Position numbers and translations under genes: made by a program | Shown here: one piece after another, positions 45,648-55,209 of the stretch | Layout: the number at the start of each line of letters is the position of its first letter | Position numbering within the stretch: the stretch's first letter is position 1 | Assembly (NCBI RefSeq): GCF_004102725.1 | Contig: NZ_LHQS01000001.1 | Span: forward strand, 849,327 to 913,326 | Source: Methanoculleus taiwanensis | Lineage (GTDB): Archaea; Halobacteriota; Methanomicrobia; Methanomicrobiales; Methanoculleaceae | Direction of reading: 5' to 3' | DNA length: 64,000 bases | The notes under the pieces: generated by a model | Seen by the model: the letters and a program-made list of their open reading frames with translations, nothing else | What the model was told of the DNA's origin: nothing | The model's database searches: none

Positions 45648-46463
45648 ATGCACAACAAACGGATTGTTTTCATGCTGCTGCTCGTCACCTGTGCATCCGT
45701 CTTCATCTGCGGATGCACCGGTCCTGCAGCAACTGCTGAGTCGAATGAAGCCACAGGCGAGTCTGCATCGCTCCTGGTCTACTGCGGTGCCGGCATGCGT
45801 GAACCGATGGATGAGATCGGTACTGTCTTTACGGAGAAGTACGGTAACGCCGTAAACTACAATTTCGCTGGTTCGAGTGCACTGCTCTCGCAGATGGAAC
45901 TGGTTAAGCAGGGCGATGTCTACATGCCGGGCGCGACCTCGTACTTCGATGCTGCCCGCGAGAAAGGCTTTGTCGAGAAGGAAGAACTCGTCGTCTACCA
46001 CGTCCCGGTGATCGTCGTGCCGAAGGGCAACCCGGCAAATATCACCTGTCTTGCCGACCTCGCACGGCCGGGAGTCAAGGTGGAGCTCGGCGACGCGGAG
46101 GCCTGTGCCATCGGCAAGCTCTGTGACAGCCTGCTTGCTAAAAACGGTATCAAGGACGAAGTCTTTGCCAACACCGTTGCACGCACGGCGACGGTGAACG
46201 AGCTCATCGTCCACACCTCGCTCGGACAGACAGATGCCGCGATCGTCTGGGAGGATCTCTACGAAAGCGAGAAGCTCGACCTTGTCAAGATCCCGAAGGA
46301 GCAGAATATCATCAAGATCGTTCCCATCGGCAGTCTGACCTTCTCCGAACAGAAGGAGCTCGCCGATCAGTTCGTCGCGTTTGTCTCCTCCGATGAGGGT
46401 AAGGCGATCTTCACTGCACACGGATTCACGACCTACCCCGACTCCTACTACGGGACGGTCTGA
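45648..46463 (+). CDS. modA: Molybdate-type ABC transporter binding lipoprotein, ModA family
   Basis: A 271-residue lipoprotein (lipobox FICGC). It has the ModA pattern: LLVYCGAGMREPMDEIGTVF, FAGSSALLSQMELVKQGDVYMPG, DLARPGVKVELGDAEACAIGKL and the end FVAFVSSDEGKAIFTAHGF. It is clearly a different branch from the TupA and WtpA proteins here. First gene of the mod operon. The TATA box gives a leader of about 10 nt. Molybdate is the usual ligand in this family; tungstate is possible. Confidence 0.9.
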   Translation: MHNKRIVFMLLLVTCASVFICGCTGPAATAESNEATGESASLLVYCGAGMREPMDEIGTVFTEKYGNAVNYNFAGSSALLSQMELVKQGDVYMPGATSYFDAAREKGFVEKEELVVYHVPVIVVPKGNPANITCLADLARPGVKVELGDAEACAIGKLCDSLLAKNGIKDEVFANTVARTATVNELIVHTSLGQTDAAIVWEDLYESEKLDLVKIPKEQNIIKIVPIGSLTFSEQKELADQFVAFVSSDEGKAIFTAHGFTTYPDSYYGTV

Positions 46464-46525
46464 TCGGGTTACTACACGAGGGGATGGTAATTACCGTGAA
46501 CAGAAACTACCAGGACGTGAAAACC

Positions 46526-47032
46526 ATGGAGATCCGATACCGACCGATAGGCATCGTTCATTCAGAGTTCACCGAGCAGGATGAGACACCGATTCAGGGG
46601 ATCTTCAACGAGTCAGTTGGACGGGTTGAGGTCTTCCCTGAGTACGCGGAGGGACTGCGGGACATCGAGTCCTTCTCGCACATAATTCTCCTCTACCATT
46701 TCGACCGGGCGGGTGAGTGCACCCTCCTCCAGAAGCCGTTCCTGGACGGCGAAAAGGAGCGCGGTATCTTTGCCATCAGGCACTTCAAGCGCCCGAACCC
46801 GATCGGCATCTCGATCGTCAGGCTGCTCGGCGTGCACGGGAACGTGCTCGAGATCAAAGGGGTGGACGTCCTCGACGGGACGCCGCTGATCGATATCAAA
46901 CCCTATGTCTACCGGTTCGATCACCGCGATGAAGTCCGGAGCGGATGGGTAGACGACCAGCACATCGACGACATCGCCGAGTGGAACAGCACGCCAAGGG
47001 CGCTACGGGACCGGGAGAGGACGAACCAGTGA
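46526..47032 (+). CDS. TrmO/YaeB-family protein, copy 2, inside the mod operon
   Basis: A 168-residue member of the TrmO family: RYRPIGIVHSEFTEQDETP, DIESFSHIILLYHFDRAG, HFKRPNPIGISIVRLLGV, GVDVLDGTPLIDIKPYVYRFD. ATG 46526 is preceded by AGGACGTGA; ATG 46484 has no ribosome binding site. Its stop overlaps the permease start by 4 bp, so it is translated with modB. A tRNA methylase between a binding protein and its permease is unexpected and suggests a moonlighting or different role in oxyanion uptake. Confidence 0.88.
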   Translation: MEIRYRPIGIVHSEFTEQDETPIQGIFNESVGRVEVFPEYAEGLRDIESFSHIILLYHFDRAGECTLLQKPFLDGEKERGIFAIRHFKRPNPIGISIVRLLGVHGNVLEIKGVDVLDGTPLIDIKPYVYRFDHRDEVRSGWVDDQHIDDIAEWNSTPRALRDRERTNQ

Positions 47033-47823
47033 GAGGTCTTTTCCGCTCGCCGCTGAAGGTAGTCACTATCGGCGCGGGCGTTGGGCTCGCCACGTTCATT
47101 GTGGTGCTCCTCGTTATGGTGATGAGCCATCCGACTCTGGACGGCCTCATCTCCTCACTCCTCTCTTCCGAGATCCGGTTCGCCATCTACCTGAGCCTGG
47201 CGACGTCGTTTGTCTCGACGATCCTCTGCATCCTGATCGGTGTTCCGGCGGCGTACGCACTTGCACGCTACGACTTCTTCGGGAAGCACGCCGTAAACAC
47301 GATCCTCGACATGCCGCTCGCGCTCCCGCCGCTCGTGGCGGGTGTCGGGCTGCTGCTCTTCTTCGGTGCGAGCCCGATAGGAAAAGCGCTGGCGATGGCG
47401 GGACTGGTCTTCGTCTTTACGCCTCTCGGGATCATCGTCGCGCAGTTCTTCGTCAACGTCCCCTTTATGCTGCGCATCATGCGGTCCACCTTCGAGGGGA
47501 TCAGCCCCCGGTACGAGTACGTGGCAAAGACGCTCGGGTGCACCGATACCCAGGCGCTCTGGCGTGTTACCCTGCCGATGGCGGCGAATGGGTTCCTTGC
47601 AGGCTCGGTGATCACCTGGGCGAAGGGTATTGGGGAGTTCGGTGCCGCGCTGATGATCGCCGGGGCAACCCGCATGGTGACCGAGACGCTGCCGATCTCC
47701 CTCTTCCTGAACATGTCGTGCGGGAAACTGAACCTCGCCATCTCGGCGGCGACCATCCTGATCGCCATCAGCGTCGTCTCGCTCTACGTCTTCGAACGCT
47801 ACGGCGGGTGGGCGCGCCTGTAG
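47029..47823 (+). CDS. modB: Molybdate-type ABC transporter permease, ModB family
   Basis: A 264-residue permease with about six membrane segments and the EAA loop (YEYVAKTLGCTDTQALWRVTLPM then ITWAKGIGEFGAALMIAG). The GTG at 47029 has GGAGAGG 8 nt upstream and overlaps the TrmO-family gene by 4 bp; the longer frame from 46945 is internal to that gene. It pairs with the ModC ATPase 10 bp downstream. Confidence 0.92.
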   Translation: MRGLFRSPLKVVTIGAGVGLATFIVVLLVMVMSHPTLDGLISSLLSSEIRFAIYLSLATSFVSTILCILIGVPAAYALARYDFFGKHAVNTILDMPLALPPLVAGVGLLLFFGASPIGKALAMAGLVFVFTPLGIIVAQFFVNVPFMLRIMRSTFEGISPRYEYVAKTLGCTDTQALWRVTLPMAANGFLAGSVITWAKGIGEFGAALMIAGATRMVTETLPISLFLNMSCGKLNLAISAATILIAISVVSLYVFERYGGWARL

Positions 47824-47833
47824 GAGTGAACGG

Positions 47834-48892
47834 ATGCTGCAGATAACGAACGTATCAAAGGATATGGGTGAATTTTTCCTCGACAGCGTCTCGCTTGAGG
47901 TTCTGGACGGGGAGTACCTGGTGATCATCGGCCCGACCGGAGCGGGAAAGACGATCCTTCTCGAGACGGTTGCCGGAATCTACGAACCGGACTCCGGAGA
48001 GATCCGCCTCGACGGACGCGAGATCACCGATGCACCGCCGAAGGATCGGAAGATCTGTATGGTCTATCAGGACTACATGCTCTTCCCGCACCTGACGGTT
48101 GAGGAGAATATCGGGTTTGGCCTGAAGTCGAAGAAGGTCCCGAAAGAGGAGATTGCTGAGGCGGTCCGGAAGTATGCGACGATGCTGAACATCGCCCACC
48201 TGCTCCACCGGTATCCGGGCACGCTCTCCGGCGGCGAGCAGCAGCGGGCTGCGATTGCGCGCGCGATGGTTATGAGCCCGCGAGCGCTTCTCCTGGACGA
48301 GCCTCTCAGTGCGCTGGATGCAAAGACCCGCGAGATCCTCCGCAGGGAGCTCAAGTCGCTGCATGCCCTCACGAAGACGACCGTCATCCACATAACGCAC
48401 AACTTCGAGGAGGTCTTCGATCTTGCCGACCGTGTCGCTATCATGAATCAGGGTCGGATCGTCCAGATCGGGATGCCCGACGAGATCTTCCGGCGGCCGA
48501 AGGACCGGTTTGTGGCAGACTTTGTGGGTGCGACGAATGTTTTCCGGGGTGTATCGTCCGTTGATGACGGCATCGCCGTTATCGCGATCGACGGGCCGCA
48601 GATACGTGCTCATTCGGCTGAGGAAGGAGAGGTCTACGTCTCCGTCCGGCCGGAGGATATTCTGATCTCAACAGAGCCCCTCGCTTCGCCGGTGCGGAAC
48701 TCATTCCCCGGAACGATCCGCGAGATCGTGCACGTCGGCGCAGTCGTCAGGCTCACGGTTGATGCAGGAGCGGAATTTATCGTTGCCCTGACACGGCAGG
48801 GATTCGAGGAGACCGGTCTTTCCGTCGGCGATCCGGTTTTCATCGCATTCAAAGCCACTGCCGCCCACGTCTTCCCCGGCGGGAACGCCTGA
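47834..48892 (+). CDS. modC: Molybdate-type ABC transporter ATPase, ModC family
   Basis: A 352-residue ATPase: Walker A GPTGAGKT (residues 33-40), Q-loop VYQDYMLFPH, signature LSGGEQQR, Walker [13 protein letters not shown], and a C-terminal TOBE/MOP-like oxyanion domain (VRNSFPGTIREIVHVG...). ATG follows GGAGTGA by 5 nt. Last gene of the mod operon. The C-terminal domain may bind molybdate and slow transport when the cell is full. Confidence 0.93.
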   Translation: MLQITNVSKDMGEFFLDSVSLEVLDGEYLVIIGPTGAGKTILLETVAGIYEPDSGEIRLDGREITDAPPKDRKICMVYQDYMLFPHLTVEENIGFGLKSKKVPKEEIAEAVRKYATMLNIAHLLHRYPGTLSGGEQQRAAIARAMVMSPRALLLDEPLSALDAKTREILRRELKSLHALTKTTVIHITHNFEEVFDLADRVAIMNQGRIVQIGMPDEIFRRPKDRFVADFVGATNVFRGVSSVDDGIAVIAIDGPQIRAHSAEEGEVYVSVRPEDILISTEPLASPVRNSFPGTIREIVHVGAVVRLTVDAGAEFIVALTRQGFEETGLSVGDPVFIAFKATAAHVFPGGNA

Positions 48893-49209
48893 GTCTCCCG
48901 GACCCCCCCTCATTCTCTTCTCGGGGCGATAGCGGTGAAGCGTCCCGGATGCCTGCGACGACGGTGCCCCCGCGCCCGGGCTCCGCCGGATGATCAGGCT
49001 CTCCGTGTGGTGCCGGGAGACGCACTGCCGGGCGGTCTGTGCATATTCCGGGTTCCCGGGATCGGTGAGAACCGTATGAAAAACCCTGGCCGCCCATTTC
49101 TTGCCGTAACGGCGTTTTATCCGGAATCTATCCGTATCCGGGGGCTTTTCTTCGGTGGAGACTGCCCGGTTCTATGGCTTTAAATCGGCAGAGTGCCAAT
49201 ATCTCCGGA
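48893..49209. other. 317-bp spacer without a gene
   Basis: I see no credible gene here. The only clear element is a TATA-like CTTTAAATC at about 49178-49186, centred 28 nt before the ATG at 49210, which suggests a leaderless mRNA for the hydrolase gene. Pyrimidine-rich sequence just after modC (about 48898-48920) may help terminate that transcript. Confidence 0.5.
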
Positions 49210-49998
49210 ATGGAGCTGACCATCCTCGCCAGCGGAAGCAAAGGAAACTCTGCCTACCTGAACGGTGAGAGCGGTGCGCTGCTCATCGACGCCGGGCTGA
49301 GTGCACGCGAACTCCTTCGCCGTCTCGGCCGTGCCGGCGGGGATGAAAAGCGAATCGAAGCAATTCTCCTCACGCACGAGCACTCGGATCACCTGCGCGG
49401 CGCAGACGTCCTCGCGAGGAAGCTCGGCGTCCCCGTCATCGCCACGGAAGGGACGCTGGCGGCGTTCTTCAATAAGTTCGGAGACCGGGGATGCGTCAAG
49501 GCGGAGCGGTGCGTTACGGGGGAGTCTTTTTCCCTCGGCGACTTTACCATAGAACCGTTTGCAATATCCCACGACGCCCGGGAACCCTGTGGTTACTGTA
49601 TCGGCGAGCAGGATCTCCGGATCGGTTGCTGCACCGATACCGGCATCGTCACCGACGGGATGATGGAGCGCCTCGCCGCCTGCGACGCGGTTCTCCTCGA
49701 GAGCAACCACTGTCCTGAGATGCTCGAGAACGGCCCCTACCCCGTTTACCTGAAACAGCGGATCCGGTCGAAGCGTGGCCACCTCTCAAACTCCGCTGCA
49801 TCACTCTGCCTCAGGACGATGGCCGGCCGGGTGGACTCCGTCCTCCTTGCTCACCTCAGTGAGGTGAACAACACCCATGAAAAAGCGCTCTCGACCGCTC
49901 TTAACGGTCTCGGTCTCTACGCCGACCGGATGCAGATCTCCGTCGCCCCGCAGCACCCGTGGGATGACAATCCCGCCGGGTGTGGCCTCCGCCTGTAA
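49210..49998 (+). CDS. Metallo-beta-lactamase-fold hydrolase (YycJ/WalJ-like)
   Basis: A 262-residue MBL-fold protein: ILASGSKGNSAYLNG, metal motif LLTHEHSDHLRG, FAISHDAREPCGY, CCTDTGIVTDGMMERL, LLESNHCPEML and LLAHLSEVNNTHEKAL. This is the YycJ branch, often described as single-strand DNA or RNA hydrolases, but the true substrate is not settled. ATG 49210 is chosen because of the TATA spacing (leaderless); the open frame reaches back to 49174. Confidence 0.88.
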   Translation: MELTILASGSKGNSAYLNGESGALLIDAGLSARELLRRLGRAGGDEKRIEAILLTHEHSDHLRGADVLARKLGVPVIATEGTLAAFFNKFGDRGCVKAERCVTGESFSLGDFTIEPFAISHDAREPCGYCIGEQDLRIGCCTDTGIVTDGMMERLAACDAVLLESNHCPEMLENGPYPVYLKQRIRSKRGHLSNSAASLCLRTMAGRVDSVLLAHLSEVNNTHEKALSTALNGLGLYADRMQISVAPQHPWDDNPAGCGLRL

Positions 49999-50008
49999 GG
50001 CGGCGTGT

Positions 50009-51379
50009 CTATTCTTTCTGCTGCGACGGATCGAGCGGTATACTGTCGAGCCCGGTGAAGATCTCGTCCTCGAACTCTGCGGGTTCTCCGGGATGCGCGA
50101 GCGACTCCTCCGCAGCTCTCCGTTCGGTGATCTCGATCTCGTGGAGCAGGCGCCGGAGCTGCTGGTTCGCCTCGTCGAGTTCCAGTGTGCGTTCCTCCAC
50201 CAGATCCTCGAGGTGCTCGCGGTACCGCCGGAGTTCCTCCTCGGCGCGTCGCCGCTCGGTGATGTCACGGAGGATCACCATCAGTTGCCTCTCGCGGAGC
50301 GGCACTATCCGCGCCTCGAAACACCGCCGCCCATCGGGGAGGCGGAGCGAGAACTCCTGCGACGTTATTGTCTCCCCTTCGAGCGCCCGTGCAATGGCTT
50401 CGAGAAAGGCCTGGCCGTCTTCCTGCGGGAGAATCTCCCGGATCTTTCTGCCAAGCAGCACCTGCGGGGAGAACGAGAGATCCGCCTTCTCTCCCGCCCT
50501 GAACTCGAGAATGGTGCTGTCGAAGTTCACCCGGAGATACAGGTCGGGGAACGCATCGATCACCGCTTCGAGCTCGCCTGTTGCCTGTTTAAGTTGCTCC
50601 TCGACGGCGCTGCGTTCGGTGATGTCGAGCATGGCAAGGAGGGTTGCCCCCCCCTCGAGGTCAGTCGACCGGATCTCAATCTCCCTGACCCTGCCGTCGC
50701 CGCAGACGACGCTGAAGACGCCGGGTCTTCTGTTCCTGATGATCTGCTCGTTCCAGGCATCGAGTACCTTTGCCCTGTACATCGGATTCGGGTGCACCCG
50801 GGTAAACCAGGTGAGCAGGTCCGGAACATCCTCGATCGAGTAGATCGTGATCGCGGTGAACGTCCGGTTTGCATAGATGCTTCTGCCGTCAGCATCGAGG
50901 AGGAGAATCGCGTAGGGAGCGCTCTCGAGGGCGCTGATGAGGGTGGTCTTATCGATTCCGGGCGACGATGCCTGCTCCACCCGCCTGATCCTCCGGTAGG
51001 TATCGATTCGCCCGCCGGATGCCGGCCCGTCCCTGACGACGACACTTGCATACTCGACCTCGCAGAAGCTGCCCGCATCGTCGGCAAAACGAAGTGTCGC
51101 CGCCGGAATGTCGCGGTCGGATCGGATCGCCTCGGCGATGGTCTCACAGCACACCGGTTCGTCCGCCAGGCGCGGGGCGAGATAACGTGCGAAAAACTCG
51201 CCGGCCTGCATCCCGATGACGCTCTCATGACGGGTACCGAACAAAGCCTCCGCTGAACGGTTCAGGTACCGGATCGTCCGGTCGCCACCGGTGTGGACGA
51301 TCGCGTACGGGAGTTCGTCGATAAGATGCGGTGTCGCGTTCAATACTGACTTGTTGCGTGTTTCCCTTGATATAGGCAT
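50009..51379 (-). CDS. Three-PAS-domain protein without a kinase domain
   Basis: A 456-residue protein with three PAS domains (about residues 12-135, 145-270 and 285-395), each ending in the usual DITER-type turn (LDITERSAV, LRDITERRRAEEE), then a coiled coil with a run of Glu/Arg and an acidic tail. There is no histidine box, ATPase, GGDEF or HTH domain. It may bind a ligand or sit as a partner to a kinase such as the one at 27834. A TATA-like TATTTAAAT lies about 21 nt upstream of the ATG. Confidence 0.85.
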   Translation of the reverse strand: MPISRETRNKSVLNATPHLIDELPYAIVHTGGDRTIRYLNRSAEALFGTRHESVIGMQAGEFFARYLAPRLADEPVCCETIAEAIRSDRDIPAATLRFADDAGSFCEVEYASVVVRDGPASGGRIDTYRRIRRVEQASSPGIDKTTLISALESAPYAILLLDADGRSIYANRTFTAITIYSIEDVPDLLTWFTRVHPNPMYRAKVLDAWNEQIIRNRRPGVFSVVCGDGRVREIEIRSTDLEGGATLLAMLDITERSAVEEQLKQATGELEAVIDAFPDLYLRVNFDSTILEFRAGEKADLSFSPQVLLGRKIREILPQEDGQAFLEAIARALEGETITSQEFSLRLPDGRRCFEARIVPLRERQLMVILRDITERRRAEEELRRYREHLEDLVEERTLELDEANQQLRRLLHEIEITERRAAEESLAHPGEPAEFEDEIFTGLDSIPLDPSQQKE

Positions 51380-51506
51380 CGCTCTGCTATTCCGTATTTA
51401 AATGGTTAAATTTGATTTACCGGGGTGTGCCGGCGGCTTCTATGCCGGTAACCATTCTTCGGCGGTTTTTGATCCGATCCGGCTCCCGATCGGTAACCCG
51501 CCGGGA

Positions 51507-52169
51507 TCACCACGTCGCCCTGGCGGTATCGAAGACCTCCGCATATGTGCTCCCCCTAACGGCGATACTCCGGTACCGTGCAAGACCTCTGGCGACCTCA
51601 TCGTAGGGTATGAGCGAAAGCTGGGTGCGGTGATGCCTGATAGCTTCCGTCTTCCGGTCGATAACGGTTGATACGTCGATTGCCCGGCGATACTCCCGGA
51701 GCGGTGTCCAGACCTCATAGAGGCGGATTTCGGTGACGGTATGCTGTCCGCTGCCCATCTCCTGGAAGTACGGTGTCGACGCCCTGCGGCAGGCATCCAG
51801 AGTCGCTGCGGCAAGAGCACGGTGATCGGGATGGGCGTCTTCCTGATGGTGCACATAAACGATCTCCGGCCGCTCCGACCGGATGATCTTCCCGAGTTCG
51901 GTCACCAGATCGTAGCCTGCATATGCAAGTTGTCCATCACTGAATGGAAGAAAAATCAGTCTTTTCGCGCCCAGAACCGCTGCGGAATGCTCGGCCTCGG
52001 TCCTGCGGAGGGGCATAAGCTGATCCTTCGGGATAGTCGCCGAGCCTGCTGCCCCGTCCGTGGCGTATACAACCGTTACGTCGTCACCGGAATCAGCGTG
52101 AAGGATCAGGCTCCCTCCGCACCCGATATCCGGATCGTCCTGGTGTGCACCAATTGCAAGAATCCTCAT
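51507..52169 (-). CDS. PIG-L/LmbE-family deacetylase
   Basis: A 220-residue zinc-dependent deacetylase-like protein. The metal motif is AHQDDPDIGCGG instead of the common AHPDDE..., but the metal-binding His and Asp remain; the second part, YVHHQEDAHPDHRAL, supplies the other His. Typical substrates are N-acetyl sugars. Neighbours (a PAS protein and a helical-repeat protein) do not tell its substrate. Confidence 0.88.
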   Translation of the reverse strand: MRILAIGAHQDDPDIGCGGSLILHADSGDDVTVVYATDGAAGSATIPKDQLMPLRRTEAEHSAAVLGAKRLIFLPFSDGQLAYAGYDLVTELGKIIRSERPEIVYVHHQEDAHPDHRALAAATLDACRRASTPYFQEMGSGQHTVTEIRLYEVWTPLREYRRAIDVSTVIDRKTEAIRHHRTQLSLIPYDEVARGLARYRSIAVRGSTYAEVFDTARATW

Positions 52170-52235
52170 ACGATCACTGATCGATGAGGAGGTTCATTGG
52201 TTTTGCGCAACAGTCTGCCGGGCTGAGGGTCCCGG

Positions 52236-53426
52236 TCAGTCCTGCCTGATGCCGAGCGTCTGCATGCAGAACTGATCGACGGCGGTAATGAGGGTGCCCC
52301 TCGCCCGCTTTGCCCGTTCCGGGTCGTCGCGGTGTGCATCACGGAAGATGTACTCGAGCGCGGTCATGAAGTGATTCCTCTTCCCGAAGGCCTTCTTCGC
52401 CTCCAGAAAGCAGAGGTGGGCTTCGTTCTGCCGGTTGCACATCAGCTCGAAGGCTATATCGAGCAGCAGGAGCAGGCGGGAGGGGAACTCTTTGAGGAGT
52501 GCCAGCTTTCGGAAACTGTAGTACGACGACGGCTGCGCCCCGAAGACAGCGAGTTTCAGCCCGAAGTATATCGGTTCGTGATCGTCCGGGTACTGCTGCA
52601 TCATCTGTTTGACGATGGCTGCGGCCGCGTTGCCGTCCCGCTGTTCTATCCGGAGGGTGAACGCCTCCGTCAGGAAATACTTGTCGTCGTGGAACCGTTC
52701 GGTGGCGAGCGCGACGAGGCGCTGCCGTCGCTGCGTATCTTCATCGAGCCTCGCCTTCCGGATCCCGAGGCGGAGAAACTCCGGCTCGCTCGGGAACCAT
52801 TCGACCGCCTGCTCCTGCATGAACCAGAAGATTTTGTCGAGCTGCGAGTCCTTCTGGTTAAAGAGGATGAGGCGGTTCTGTGGGGGGTTCGCCCGAATAA
52901 GCGTGATCATCTCCTCGCGGGCGTGTAGTTCCATATTCCCCGGGCGAAACGGGGTTAGTGGCTTTGCGGCCGGTTTCTGGTGCTGGCCGAGCCGGTAAAA
53001 GCAGTAGGCGATGGCGGTATTGATGCGGGCGTCGGCGTTCCGGTGTTTTATCAGGTAATCGAGCGCCTGGCTGAAGTTTCCGCTGTTCATCAGTTTCAGC
53101 CCGGCGATGACGTCGAGGGTTGCCCTGCCTTTCCGGCGCCGCTTGTTGCCCATTGCGTGGCGGAGCACCTTTTCGAGAAAGTCCACATCGGGCTGGTGCC
53201 GGATCGTATTGAGGAGCTTTAAGGTGACGGCATCGATGAACTCGTCGTACTCCCGGTCGGGCAGCGACGGGAACGATCGGTCGAGAGACGCAGCAACGTG
53301 GCCGAAGAATACCGGGAGATTCATCTCGATCGTGTCGATATTCCTCTCGATATACTCGGACATGGAGGCTTCCAGCTGATCGAGTCTCCGGCTCTGGACG
53401 GCATCGGGTTGCCACGGCTCCTCCAT
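52236..53426 (-). CDS. Helical-repeat (TPR-like) protein of unknown function
   Basis: A 396-residue, mostly alpha-helical protein with repeated helix pairs ([61 protein letters not shown]), like a TPR or similar solenoid. No catalytic motif, signal peptide or membrane segment. It is divergent from the DNA ligase gene with little room between (about 13 bp to the nearest open frame), so they may share a promoter region. I do not recognise the family. Confidence 0.75.
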   Translation of the reverse strand: MEEPWQPDAVQSRRLDQLEASMSEYIERNIDTIEMNLPVFFGHVAASLDRSFPSLPDREYDEFIDAVTLKLLNTIRHQPDVDFLEKVLRHAMGNKRRRKGRATLDVIAGLKLMNSGNFSQALDYLIKHRNADARINTAIAYCFYRLGQHQKPAAKPLTPFRPGNMELHAREEMITLIRANPPQNRLILFNQKDSQLDKIFWFMQEQAVEWFPSEPEFLRLGIRKARLDEDTQRRQRLVALATERFHDDKYFLTEAFTLRIEQRDGNAAAAIVKQMMQQYPDDHEPIYFGLKLAVFGAQPSSYYSFRKLALLKEFPSRLLLLLDIAFELMCNRQNEAHLCFLEAKKAFGKRNHFMTALEYIFRDAHRDDPERAKRARGTLITAVDQFCMQTLGIRQD

Positions 53427-53508
53427 ATTACGTACATGGTTGGGCGATGAAGGGATATTGTTTATTATTTACGCGGCCGCCGCGGCCGGGCGCTGTTCCA
53501 CGAAACAC

Positions 53509-53883
53509 AAGGTTATTATTTCCCCCGAAACCTTGATTGATCGAGATCTGTTTATGCGATTTATGGAGTTTTCTCGTTATTGCGAGCAGCTTGAGGGTAT
53601 ATCCGGCCGCCTTGAGATGATCGATCTCGTGAGCGGCGTTCTTCCATCGCTCACGGACGAGGAACTCCCTATATTTGTTCGTTTCATCATGGGGCGGGTC
53701 TTCGCCGACTGGAGCCCGCTGAAACTCGGTGTGGGGCCGAATCTCCTCTACGAGGCCGTAGCCAACGTTGCCGGGACAAAGAAGGAGGTTGTGCGGGAGA
53801 CTATCAATACGCTCGGCGATGCCGGCCTCGCCGTCGAGCAGCTCTTCGCCACCAAAGAGCAGAAGGTTATTATCTCCCCCGAA
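53509..53883 (+). repeat. 21-bp near-identical pair at the 5' end and inside the ligase gene
   Basis: AAGGTTATTATTTCCCCCGA begins at 53509 and a copy with one change (T to C) begins at 53863; the match is 20 of 21 bp. The copies are 354 bp apart, a multiple of three, so both read KVIISPE in the ligase frame. The first lies just before the chosen start codon. Confidence 0.7.
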
Positions 53884-55209
53884 GAGCTCGACCTCATCGA
53901 GGTCTACCGCGACCTCGAGCGGATGGCGGTCGCCGGGGGGCACCGTTCGCAGCGGGAGAAGACCCGGGTGGCGGAACGGCTCTTTGCGAACGCCCGGCCG
54001 CTCGAAGGGCGGTATCTCTCCCGTCTGATGCTGGAAGAACTCCGGATCGGGATGGGCGAGGGGAACGTCCGTGACGCTATCGCAAAAGCCTTCGCAGTCG
54101 ACGTTTCCCTCGTCGAGCACGCTCACCAGGCGATGAACGATCTTGGTGAGGTCGCTCTCCTTGCTCGGCGGGGGGCGGATGCCCTCGCAGAGGTGAAGAT
54201 CGAACTCTTCCGCCCCGTGAAGATGATGCTCGCCCAGCAGGGGACGATCACCGAGCGGATTGAGGAGTACGGGGACGTGGCGGTCGAGTACAAGTACGAC
54301 GGCAGCAGGTTCCAGTTCCACAAACAGGGTGATACGTGCCGGATCTATTCCCGGAGGCTCGAGGACGTGACAGCTTCCCTCCCCGATATCGCCCGGCTGC
54401 TTATGGCCGCAACAGACCGCGACGTGATCCTCGACGGCGAGGCGATCGCGATCAAGGACGGCCGGCCGATGCCGTTCCAGTACGTCATCAGGCGATTCCG
54501 GCGAAAGCACCGGATCGACGCGATGATGGAAGAGATCATGCTCGTTCCGCGGGTCTTTGATATTCTCTACCTCGACGGCGAGACGCTGATCGATCTCCCC
54601 CTCTCCGAGCGGCGGGAGAAGCTCGAAGAGGTGCTCTCCGAACATATCGCCCCGCAGGTCAGGACGGCCGACGCCACGGCGGCCGAAGGAATCTATGCTG
54701 CGGCGCTCGATCTCGGCCATGAGGGCGTGATGGTCAAGGTGCTCGAGTCGCGTTACCTGCCCGGGATCCGGGGGAGGCAGTGGGTGAAAGTGAAACCCGG
54801 AGTCGATACGATAGACCTCGTCGTCGTCGGCGCCGAGTGGGGTGAAGGCCGCCGGGCCGGGGTCTTCGGGTCGTTCCTCCTCGCGTGCCAGGACGAGGGA
54901 CGGTTCCTCACCGTCGGCAAGGTGGCGACGGGCCTTTCTGACGAGATGCTCGCCGAACTCTACGCGCTCCTGAAGGATCGTGTCATCGCCCAGTCGGGAA
55001 AAGAGGTGACGCTCGAGCCTGAGTTCGTCTTCGAGGTTGGTTACTCGGAGATCCAGACGAGCCCGAACTACAGCAGCGGATACGCTCTCCGGTTCCCGCG
55101 GTTCGTGCGGCTCCGGGAGGATAAAGGCGCGGGCGATATCGAAACGCTCGATGCCGTCCGGGAACGCTACCGGCAGCAGCAGAACGGGGGCGGAGCCGCC
55201 CCTTCTTAA
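53554..55209 (+). CDS. lig: ATP-dependent DNA ligase
   Basis: A 551-residue archaeal replicative ligase. N-terminal DNA-binding domain ([19 protein letters not shown]...), adenylation domain with active-site Lys in [12 protein letters not shown] (about residue 250), motifs LDGEAIAI and [11 protein letters not shown], then WVKVKPG, and an OB-fold end. It seals nicks in Okazaki fragments and repair. ATG 53554 gives the standard archaeal start; the frame is open back to 53440 and contains a near-copy of an internal segment. Its end overlaps the convergent nreA by 4 bp. Confidence 0.95.
   Translation: MRFMEFSRYCEQLEGISGRLEMIDLVSGVLPSLTDEELPIFVRFIMGRVFADWSPLKLGVGPNLLYEAVANVAGTKKEVVRETINTLGDAGLAVEQLFATKEQKVIISPEELDLIEVYRDLERMAVAGGHRSQREKTRVAERLFANARPLEGRYLSRLMLEELRIGMGEGNVRDAIAKAFAVDVSLVEHAHQAMNDLGEVALLARRGADALAEVKIELFRPVKMMLAQQGTITERIEEYGDVAVEYKYDGSRFQFHKQGDTCRIYSRRLEDVTASLPDIARLLMAATDRDVILDGEAIAIKDGRPMPFQYVIRRFRRKHRIDAMMEEIMLVPRVFDILYLDGETLIDLPLSERREKLEEVLSEHIAPQVRTADATAAEGIYAAALDLGHEGVMVKVLESRYLPGIRGRQWVKVKPGVDTIDLVVVGAEWGEGRRAGVFGSFLLACQDEGRFLTVGKVATGLSDEMLAELYALLKDRVIAQSGKEVTLEPEFVFEVGYSEIQTSPNYSSGYALRFPRFVRLREDKGAGDIETLDAVRERYRQQQNGGGAAPS

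Noticed and set aside
53428-54720. 430-codon minus-strand frame opposite the DNA ligase
   Set aside because: A GC-rich shadow frame; the + strand is an unambiguous ligase.
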